From the NCBI GenBank assembly GCA_019648995.1, contig BLXT01007673.1:1438164-1496746 (forward strand): DNA of 58,583 nt, given 5' to 3'. The position numbers and the translations under genes were made by a program. Position 1 is the first letter of the stretch, and every line of letters begins with the position of its first letter. Origin of the DNA: Plakobranchus ocellatus. Taxonomy: Eukaryota; Mollusca; Gastropoda; Plakobranchidae. Of this stretch, positions 50,175 through 58,583 are shown in pieces. Under the pieces are notes generated by a model. The model was not told the origin of the DNA, made no database searches, and saw only the letters and a list, made by a program, of their open reading frames with translations.

Positions 50175-50465
50175 GAGCAGCAGCGGGGCAAAGGGGGGGC
50201 TTCTAAAAGGGCAGTTGGCTTCCACGTGAGAGGTAAGAGGTTCGAATCCCAGTCCGGGCCAAAACAGTTTTTCATTGCTCCCTTGTGTCCATTTATCACT
50301 AAATGTATGGCTAAGTCTCCAAAGGCCCGGCAAAAGTGAAGGCTGCGAGGAAAGCAATGGCAAACTGCTGCTGCATGCGTATGACAAGAACAGTCACTGA
50401 ATCAGCAAGCTACTGTTGGTGCCCGGCGCTTGGACCAAGCATGGGACTTACGGTACCTTTTTTTA
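50175..50465 (+). mobile_element. tRNA-derived SINE (family 2), second copy
   Basis: B box GGTTCGAATCC (50239-50249), then TTTTTCATTGCTC, GAGGAAAGCAATGGCAAACT and GCTTGGACCAAGCATGGGAC, closely parallel to 29281-29550. The head upstream of GCAGTTGGCTTCC is damaged and no target duplication could be fixed. Confidence 0.8.
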
Positions 50466-50885
50466 ACTATAGCATACAAACGGCTTATCTGATTCACAAA
50501 ATGCTTTCATCCCAGAAAAGCAATATAAATACGAGATTCATTCTTATCATTGCCTGGAGCTAGGCCTTTGATCTTAGTTTGCCAGCATGCTCATGTCTGT
50601 CAAGTTATCATTAGATATATCTCGAACAAACAGGGAACTTATCGAGGCTAGAGATTACAAAGAAAAAAATGAACATATTTTATCAATAAATATCAAATTG
50701 TCATAATCGATATTTAGAGCTAGACTAACTCATACGTCTATCCAGTAATCTGCCAAGTTGTCACAATACATGTAATCTAAATTAATCAGAAATCTGGGCT
50801 GGCGCTTAAAGAGAATTTCAAATCGCAAAAGAAATGAACATATTTTATCAAGTTATCACACCGATGTCTTGAGCCTACAGACACC

Positions 50886-51278
50886 TTATTGGGGCTGTCT
50901 CTCGCAGAGGGCCTTCATCTCGTACCAGCAATAAACGTCATCAAGCTTATCATAATTAAAATGATACCGTATACAATATTCCTGTCCCAGTTGGTTATTT
51001 GGCTCCTCATAGAGGAAAGATATGCTCTGTTCAGCGCTCGTCAACGCTTCACCATCTTCCAGCCATCTATACACGCCATCTGCAGTTAAATCGTCCAAGC
51101 CAACCCACATGTCGGTTCCGTTGGCAAACATTGCCACCATTTTAAATTTCGCTTCCGTTCTAACCGTAGCAAGATATCCACCTAAGCTTTTACATTGCGC
51201 CGTGGCGTTCTGGTAAGTAGTTAATGATGTAAGCACAAGTACACAGCAGGACATTTCCTCTCTGTCGCATTCTATTGC
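50886..51278 (-). CDS. Secreted C-type lectin, exon 3: the CTLD
   Basis: The acceptor on the minus strand is TTTCTCCAG|GCAATAGAATGC, phase 0, 130 codons and a stop (TAA at 50888-50886). Residues 140-269 of the protein form one C-type lectin domain: [11 protein letters not shown], then [20 protein letters not shown] (231-233), EYC, LDDVYC and ALCE. Cys168-Cys264 and Cys241-Cys256 are the expected disulfides. EPN is the calcium/mannose-type selectivity motif. The partner WND motif is replaced by LDD, so calcium and sugar binding are plausible but not assured. No Met is used here; translation starts in exon 1. Confidence 0.92.
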   Translation of the reverse strand, partial: AIECDREEMSCCVLVLTSLTTYQNATAQCKSLGGYLATVRTEAKFKMVAMFANGTDMWVGLDDLTADGVYRWLEDGEALTSAEQSISFLYEEPNNQLGQEYCIRYHFNYDKLDDVYCWYEMKALCERQPQ

Positions 51279-54200
51279 CTGGAGAAAGATATAATATATT
51301 TATATATCAATAAGGCTGAAACTTATCGAGCTTACAAAGAAATGAACTAATATACTTATAAAGTACATTGCGTGTGCACCAGGAGCAACAGAATGTGAAA
51401 TTCATAAAGCAATCAGTTTAAAAATTGAGCTACATGTATTTTACAAAAATCCTGTTACGGTTTGGCTTTATTTTACTTTATACCTGGTATTGGTAAAGGG
51501 ACTAGAAATGCAACATTCACTTTGTCAGTGCTTATGGAAAGGTGTATAGAAAGGCAAAACGATCTCCATCTCTGTTTCATTGATTATTCTAAGGTCTTTG
51601 ATGAAAAAGTAAAACATTGTAGAGCTTTCGTATGCTAGAAAAATTGGGCATCGATGGGAAAGATCTTAGGCCTAATTAGAAATTTATACTGGGATCAGAT
51701 TGCATCTGCAAGAATTGAGAGAGAAAATGGTGACTTCCAATCCATCAAGAGGTGTGTGTGAGGCAGGGATGTAAAGTCGCCTGATCTTTTTAAACCTATA
51801 TAGTGAAACAATCTTAAGGAATCTTGATGATATTTCAGGCTTAAAAATAAATGGAGAGAATCTAATAACATTAATAGTCTCAGATATGCAGATGATACAA
51901 TTTTACTAGCAGAATCTGGAGAACAACAAAAATTTCTAGATACTGTAATTTTAGAGAGCGAAAGAATAGGCCTGTCTTTGAATGTCAGGTATGGTCATCT
52001 CAAGAAATCGAGTCCGCCCTGAGATCTGCAGGGACCATTCTGTCGCGGGTTCGAGCCCCGCCACCGGCGCCCTGGCCTGACGGAGGGCCTGAAAGCCTGA
52101 GATCACCTTGTTGTGGACTGGCTATATACAAAAAACCAAAACCAAACCATCTCAAGAAATCCTCTAACCCCAAATGCAATTTTGTTAGCAAAGGCGAAAT
52201 CAAACAAGTAGAAAAATTCAAATATCTAGGTTACCCTATAACATCAGATGGCAGATACACAAGTGAAATAAGTAAAACTAATAAAATAGCCATGGCCAAA
52301 GATACATTCCAAAAAAAAAAATGAAACCAATACTGGCAAATTTGTATGGAAACTAAAATAAGGGTAATTGAAACATGTGGTCAATACTTTTGTGTGGTAG
52401 TGAGTGTTGGACAATAAACAAAGAAATAGAGAAAAAAACTAGAAGCAGCGGAGACGTGATTCATCGAAAGAATGATGAGGAAATCAGAGACAGAAAAAAG
52501 TCAAACAAATTGGTACCGAAAGAGGCTAATCTCGATAGATCACTAATTTAAACCATAACACAGAGGCACCTACAGTTTTATAGGCATATTTGCGGACATA
52601 GGGTTTAGGACACTTAGCAATCACTGGAAAATTGAAGGCAAATGCAGTAGATGTAGCCAGAGAATAACTTTTACTGAAAGTCTTAAGTCATGGGCAATAG
52701 GCAAGGGTAGCAACAACAAGTTTATTAGGCTAACTGAGAATAAATTTGAGTGCAGGAAAATGATAGCTAATGTCTGTTCCACACAAGGTACTTGATTATG
52801 ATATCTGCGCCGCATCGATGTAAACGTCGGGATCAATGAAACCAAAAAACCATGTTTTGCTACATGCAACAAAGAGAGGCGGTAAACGTGTGCATTATGT
52901 AGTTATCCTGTTGACAGCAACGCAGTTTGAGCCAAAGATAATCATATCAAACTGAGCAAATATTCTAGAGTATGACTGTCAACTTTTGAGAGGGGTTATT
53001 TCTAAAATAAAACAATTATATGCTTAATACGATATGTGATTTTGAATAGTTTGATGAACTTGCACTATTTGGGCTCGGCACAGTAGCTACGTTGGAATGT
53101 CCGTGTCAATTCCTGGGCAAATTTATTGTCATAAGCATTACCAATACTACGGTTATAGAGACTGCAGATTTTAGTTGGCTAGTTATGAAATGCAATGCAA
53201 TATCAATGTTAATGTAAAATACCCCCTTTTTCTGATTAACAATGGACATTTCAATATAATGTAGATAAAGTATTTAGTAATGCCAGTTGAAGTTATTTTA
53301 TCACATCTTAATTACCGTACCTGATTAAAAATGCAACAATAAAATACATCGTGTGAAAAAAATGTTCTTAGTTGTGTGCCATGAAAAAGTTTAAACTGAA
53401 TACTAATAATACTATAGTTAGTCATATTATAGGTGTATACGTATGTGAGTTATTGTCACTTTGACAAACCTGAAACCCATTCTGGCATGCTCCAGTTGTC
53501 TGGCTTAAGTGATTAACGATGTAGAGACTCCCTTGCTGATCTTCCTCCTCATCATCCTCTTCCTCCTCTTCCTCAGACTCAGAGCCTAGGCCTATTCCTG
53601 CAGATCCCTCGTGCAGCCACAGCACAGGAGTGCACTGTTGAAAGCTACGATCGTATAAAAAGCCTTTGGACCCGAGGTTTTTATTAATAGTCCGGAGAGC
53701 ACAAGCTGTAGCACTAGACACTCCAGTCCAGCTGAATGTGGACAGCGTGTACGTGAAGCTTGATTCCGTATTGGGAGACAGTAGGGTGAACGTGTAATTG
53801 TTTATTACTGAGGATTTTAAAAGAAAAAAGGCCACGATATTGCTTTAATCTTTCAACTATAGAAAAGATCAGCAGGAAACAAAATGTTTTAAATGGTATA
53901 AAGCCTACGGTTTAGTCACTACAGATACATAATTATATGTCTTTATTACTACTATTTCATAAAGACTAGGACTAGTAGGAGGAAACCGGAACTTTTGCGT
54001 TATGGCTGACAAAATTGAATGAAAAAAGGGCAGAATGATTTTTACTTATGCTAAGCCAAGAATATATATTTGCATTTCTCATCGGAAAACATCACGAGAA
54101 AATAGAGTTCGAAAATTTGAAAATTTCAACGTCCTTCAAGAGAAAGATTAGGGTGTTTTTCAATATCAGGCAGCCTCTAAGTCCAACCACCTCCATTGTG

Positions 54201-55992
54201 TGCCTTTCACTCTGCTGAAACATTCTTTTATTTTACAATTTCATACAATGCACATAAAAATGAACGTGTTCATGTTACACTGAAAATCTGTAGTTGATCT
54301 GTTAATTAAAAACAAATCTCTTTTCAACCAAAAAAAAAAAAAAACAAAAAAAGCAATTAAATATCCAAATGAAAAGACAGAAGACTCCCTAAAGGTAAAA
54401 ATGGTACCTAAATAACTGAGGTAGACAGGAATTCTTGGCAACTCTGTTTCTAAAAACAACAATCTAAATCTCTGTATTGAAATTTTAATAACATATTAAT
54501 CTATCTCAAAATTACGTTTAATTATCTAAAATAACCACTGATATAATTGACTTTCATACTAATTTAATTCCCAATGACGACTCCAACTTAATATGACTGG
54601 ATTCTGTTAAATCTCAACAAATCAAGATTTTCAGTAAGAATTTTTTTTATTTAAGCCACAAATTTCACATGGCTTTAGTTGAAAAGAGTGCAATTTCAGT
54701 TTCTTGAGGTTTAATTGTTTTGTTGTTGTAGGCCTTAAAAGTAAAACTTTTAAAAATCACTTTTTTGAGATTGTTTGAGAACTTTTGTGTCTCTTCCTTT
54801 CAAACTGCTACTAAGAAACACCTTGTTTTGAAATCAAATCATATAGAAAATATATTCTTTTAAGCTTTCAGATACTTTTGTCTCAAAATAGAAAGCCTTA
54901 TTGGTTGATATAGAACAAGATAATGCATTTTTAACCAATGAATTTGTATTTATAACATCGGATTCCATCCACCTTGCCACTATTAGGTTAGAAATTTTAA
55001 AATTTGGACGCTATGTAGTTGGATTGGTTTGGTTGACTATTTTGTTGACTTCGACTTAGTTGGATATTTTTTGATTCAGCATGAGCATCCGAATGGGTGG
55101 CGGGGCGAGTTAGTTGACTAAGCGTTCCTAACACTACAGTTAAGGAGGCAATATACTTTTTTAAAAATAATTTCGGATTGCACCGACAAAATTTCATCGG
55201 AGTTGATTCCTTCTCAATTAATCCTGTACAATACACAAAACTGTGAAGAAAAAAAGATAAATTTGGTGTTTATTTCATATCCTGAAAGAAATACAATTAG
55301 TTTAAAAACTTACGGGGAATTTTTAAAAAACCAACAAACTAAACAAATACTACTTAACTCTTATCGCACGTATTCTGAACGTAAGCAACAAGCTTCAAAG
55401 TTCAAACTCATTGCATAGTTAACATTTGTGTGCGAGGGAAGTAAATGTCTGTAATGTTTTGAAAGGCCCTAAAAATGTAAGCTAATGTATTTTTGTGAAG
55501 ATACACCAAAGCTTAAAAATTTGCCTCTCCATTTCAATATAAAAAAATTGGGCTACATATTTTTGGCAGTCAATAATAATTATAAAAAGCTACAATGCAT
55601 TAGTTATGGAAACTTACATTACGTTAAAAAAAATGCTCGCATCAACTGAGCATAGTTCCGTCGATTGAAGGTCAAAGGCAAAATATATTATCTTCATCTT
55701 TTCCATTCTGCCTCACTTTTGGCCTTTGCTCTAACCTGCAGGCCCACCTATATATTCTTACTTTTCTATACATTCAGATGATGGTATTGACCTCTGGGCT
55801 TACTGAAGGCTTTTTTTTTTTTTTTTTTTTAAATCAGATACTTTTAATAAGTCCATAAGGTGTTGATGTCAAAAGTATATGATATGAAAACCGGTATCTC
55901 AAGACTGTCTACCTCATTCCTCGCAGAACTGGTAATCATTTGTTCCTGAATTCACGTTCTACTAATTTGGCCCAATATCAATATACATACAC

Positions 55993-56046
<54 letters not shown>

Positions 56047-56801
56047 ATGCACGCGCGTGTGTTTTATCATGATAATTACAGAAAGAGGAAACTCAGTCGT
56101 AAAAGACTACATAGACCGTCGATAATGAAAAAGGGTAAGGGCGGTCTCAAACAAACGATTAAATGAAACGGCGGTGTCTTAGACACGAAGAACATTGCTA
56201 CTGAAATGATCAAAACATCGGGAAAATATTAAAGGCCGATTAAAAAAAATAAAGTTCTATTTTGACTTATTACCGTTCATGCTTCATAATGTAGGTGACA
56301 TATCAAAATCAGTTTTATCTATCTCACCAGAGAAACATGCGCAGTGTATTGGCACACTATTTTCGACGACCTTTGTCACGAAGAGAAGATAGTGATAATT
56401 GTATAGCGCCAATGGCAAATGCTCACTCAAAAAAAAAACCCCCAAAAATTGGTATGTATGGCATTTTTTTTTGGGCTGGAATCCTAGGTGAGAGGAAAAG
56501 GAATAATGCGCATTTTGAGCCTACTGGTATTTAATCACCTACGATGTTATGATCACTAATCTGTTGGCGTATTTCTAGACAACCAATACAGTAGATTTAC
56601 ATAAACTCGAGATTGTTGTGAAAGTCTATCTGAACTTATTATTTTCTTACACGTGTTTGAGTTAAAATTTCACAAGACTTAATGTGAGGCAGCAAACTAC
56701 TTTGAGACACACAAAGACCTACCTATTCTGGCCGATAAAACTTCGATCGGATGACTGATAAGTTGAAAAATAATGATGAGGGTTACACTGAATCGACACA
56801 T
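50886..56801 (-). CDS. Secreted C-type lectin gene (three coding exons)
   Basis: Exons 56801-56723, 53807-53470 and 51278-50886 join in phases 1 and 0 to 810 nt, giving 269 residues. Order: signal peptide (1 to about 24), a cysteine-poor extracellular region with an acidic run (103-116), and a C-terminal CTLD starting at CQNGF. Snails carry many such proteins, used in mucus, reproduction or defence. Which role applies here cannot be told from sequence. The gene faces the P2X gene tail to tail. Its first exon is short, so I rest its call on the perfect phase match, the signal sequence and a good donor. Confidence 0.82.
51490..52800 (+). mobile_element. Non-LTR retrotransposon, 5'-truncated, with a YADD reverse transcriptase
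   Basis: Plus-strand frames read [53 protein letters not shown], then [12 protein letters not shown], the RT catalytic box. After the SINE come [22 protein letters not shown], an [12 protein letters not shown] block, and [19 protein letters not shown]. Several one-base shifts and stops make it dead. The 5' end is missing before the first RT motifs. Other pieces of the family lie at 8540, 11236 and 46420. Confidence 0.85.
52010..52147 (+). mobile_element. 5'-truncated SINE (family 1) nested in the non-LTR element, 14-bp target duplication
   Basis: CATCTCAAGAAATC flanks it (51996-52009, 52148-52161). The 138-bp insert begins inside the tRNA-like head (GAGTCCGCCCTGAGATCTGC), lacks the A box, keeps the B box GGTTCGAGCCC, and ends in ACCAAAACCAAA. 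Removing it rejoins the RT reading frame region, which proves insertion after the retrotransposon. Confidence 0.92.
53470..53807 (-). CDS. Secreted C-type lectin, exon 2: N-terminal domain with acidic run
   Basis: The acceptor is AATCCTCAG|TAATAAAC and the donor TTTCAG|GTTTGT (minus strand). Residues 27-139 contain [30 protein letters not shown], then [14 protein letters not shown] (103-116), then [11 protein letters not shown] and ACQNGFQ. The spaced cysteines and FLYD...C pattern recall the apple/PAN-like domains in front of snail lectins, but with few cysteines this is weak. The acidic run looks like an insertion in that domain. Confidence 0.82.
53808..56722 (-). other. Lectin intron 1
   Basis: 2.9 kb, AT-rich, with a (TA)n(TG)n microsatellite at 55999-56046 and long T/A runs near 54330 and 55811. 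No further gene or element is recognised. Confidence 0.75.
55999..56046. repeat. (TA)n(TG)n compound microsatellite
   Basis: An AT run passes directly into a TG run, then a short GCACGCGCG stretch. Confidence 0.97.
56723..56801 (-). CDS. Secreted C-type lectin, exon 1: signal peptide
   Basis: The ATG on the minus strand at 56801 gives [20 protein letters not shown], then VLSARI. This is a basic start, a hydrophobic core TLIIIFQLI and a likely cleavage after LSA. It ends one base into a Val codon before GTAGGT, exactly the phase exon 2 needs. Start choice: the only Met that gives a signal peptide in this frame. Confidence 0.75.
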
Positions 56802-58583
56802 GCTTGCATCTGACGTGGAAAAAACAGGAAAAGGCTGTCTAGTGTCTTTCATTTGAAGTTAATTCTTTAAAAAGCGACCAATGTTAGAAGATTCAAAAAC
56901 AGCAATCAACATACATTGATCTCTTAATGAAGTCTAAATAGTATATTATTTTTATATGCTTTTGCTTCTAGTTAATAAATAACAGTGGTAATTTTGAAAA
57001 AAAAGTATACCAATTATAAAAGCAGCAAGGGAAAAAATCTATCGAAAAGAAATATATAAGTATATTAGAAAGGCATAGGCCTATTCGATGTTTGACAGAT
57101 ACCTGGAAACATTTTTTAATGTTTCAAGTACTTAAGCAGAATAAGATTAAAAAAAAAAAAAGTTTCTTTGTTAAAGTGAAAAACAATACTCATCCTTGAA
57201 GTTTCCTTGAAATAATTAACAATATTTTTAAAAAGGCCTACAAAATTACTAACTAAATGGAAAAATTCATAAAACGGAAGACCGTATGAACAAATGAATA
57301 TCTTAAGAAATGAACAACTTTACAAAGCAATTTTGAGTGGACAAAGATAAAAATTAATCGAAAAGTAAACTTTAGTTTAATTTGGAAAACTTTGGTCGGC
57401 AAAAAATGTATCCAAACAACCCACAGAAGAAACATTTTATTAGGATTTAGAAAAAACAACGAAACAAACACACACACACACACAAAAAAAAAAAAACAAG
57501 AGTATGAACATTAATCTGTAGCAAAATGCGCAGTCAACTGACTCAAAGATAGGGAAGCCCAGCATGTTAAAATGTACCGTCAAAATGAAACCAAGGACAT
57601 GTATTAAAAGGAACTGGTCTCTACCGCAAGCAGATTTGGAGACGCCGACGATGGGCGGAATTCAATAGTGAAAACAGCTTTGTCAAAGAAAGTTAAACTC
57701 GAGATATCGCAGATTATAGAAAACTTATCAGCCATGAAATAAAAGCCCTACTGAAAATCATCATACAGACCATTTAAAAGAGATATATGAACTTACGATT
57801 TAGACAGATCTGAAGAGCCAAATTATAGAAAACGTATCAGCCGTGGAATAAAAGCCCTTCTGAAAATCACCATGGAGAGGCGACATTAAATTTTCGATTT
57901 TCGTTATATGGAAATGCAGTAATGCTAGTTTACTCAAAGATATTGTGTGAAAAACTATAAATCAATAAAGGGAGTTCACAATTAAGGATTTGATAATACA
58001 AACACGGTGTGAAACGAAATTATCCGTCAACTTCATTCAACTTCACACGCTTGATCAGTGTCGCTATGTCTATAAATCATATGCCCAACTAGAAACGAGG
58101 CGGAAAAGCGTAATAGCTTCTTGATGTGAAGAGTCGAGAGGCAATCTATAGGTCCTTTTATCGCAACTCTCCACCTCTACCCACAGGGATTATAAAAGCG
58201 GATGGCCACAGTGAAACTGCAGATGTACAGAATACCAGAAATGGTTCCTGATGATGAAAGGCATGAGGCAAAAGATTATCAAATATCATTATATCTCTCC
58301 ATTCTTTTCGCTGGCGAATATAACGAGCGAAACAGAACATAATTAGAGGAGAGCTGAAGAATTATGATGAGAATCAGCGATACCGTACAAAGGCTTGGTT
58401 GAGAGATGGTTGAAAACTTATGGATTCAACATTTATTTTGTAACATATAGAGGATATGAAATAAATATACTACCGGATATTTTAAAAAACAGTGATCATA
58501 GAATGCTGCATCTGATTGTAAACTGTAAACAGATAATTGCAAAGAAGCAGCTAAGAGGAAATCAAAAAAAAAAGAAAAAAAAA
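56802..58583. other. Upstream flank of the lectin gene
   Basis: No gene is recognised. It contains a duplicated segment (ATTATAGAAAAC...ATCAGCC...AAAAGCCC at 57713-57763 and 57822-57872, period 109), a short (CA)n at 57469-57483 and a poly-A-rich end. The lectin promoter should lie just above 56801 on the minus strand. No TATA position is convincing. Confidence 0.6.
57713..57872. repeat. 109-bp period direct repeat, two copies
   Basis: TTATAGAAAACNTATCAGCC and AATAAAAGCCC occur in both copies in the same order, with about six mismatches in 50 bases. Confidence 0.88.

Larger units (their letters stand above)
51279..53469 (-). other. Lectin intron 2
   Basis: 2.2 kb, mostly filled by a plus-strand non-LTR retrotransposon (51490-52800) that is itself split by a SINE (52010-52147). 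52800-53469 shows nothing further. Confidence 0.85.

Noticed and set aside
56295..56534. 79-codon plus-strand frame in lectin intron 1
   Set aside because: No domain and no splice or repeat support; it lies inside the intron on the opposite strand.
8402..57483. CRISPR-like arrays
   Set aside because: Repeated words are microsatellites, minisatellites or transposon motifs without regular spacers; the DNA is eukaryotic.

Overview
This window is animal nuclear DNA. It has phase-consistent GT-AG introns, is AT-rich, and is heavily loaded with transposon debris. The gene set (a P2X receptor with all ten extracellular cysteines and a secreted C-type lectin of a type common in snails), the repeated AGATCTAGATCT motif and several tRNA-derived SINEs suggest a mollusc, most likely a gastropod. 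That assignment is an inference; no marker gene proves it. A 21-base run of N (37681-37701) shows this is a scaffold.

Layout. (1) 1-4040: a decayed pogo-type DNA transposon on the minus strand. Its transposase (HTH-Psq, CENP-B-type HTH, DDE domain) is broken by frameshifts and is followed in the same direction by a C76 (tegument-protease-like) cysteine peptidase domain. Copies of a GGGGCAGGTTGGGACA motif and a ~230 bp tandem repeat flank it. (2) 5705-45260: a P2X ATP-gated cation channel gene on the plus strand, reconstructed as eleven coding exons giving about 422 residues. Exon 7 exists as two diverged, phase-identical copies (7a, 23966-24113; 7b, 25620-25770). Including both or neither breaks the frame, so they must be used mutually exclusively. 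They encode the dorsal-fin region that closes over bound ATP. (3) The P2X introns hold a mobile-element graveyard: a ~2 kb element with short inverted ends and GTAAC motifs, a TTAA-flanked element, a Gypsy remnant lacking its reverse transcriptase, non-LTR fragments, two copies of an hAT-like family with perfect 8-bp target duplications, two SINE families, a solo LTR with a 5-bp target duplication, and a decayed transposase-like gene with nested insertions. (4) 45261-50880: 3' flank with a non-LTR fragment, a degenerate minisatellite and a SINE. (5) 50886-56801: a three-exon gene on the minus strand for a secreted C-type lectin of about 269 residues (signal peptide, cysteine-poor N-terminal domain with an acidic run, CTLD with an EPN motif). 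Its intron 2 carries a non-LTR retrotransposon that is itself split by a SINE. (6) 56802-58583: upstream flank of the lectin gene, with a short tandem duplication and nothing else recognised.

The two host genes are transcribed towards each other and show no obvious functional link. The best candidate for something undescribed is the duplicated, mutually exclusive P2X dorsal-fin exon. The pogo transposase joined to a C76 peptidase comes second.
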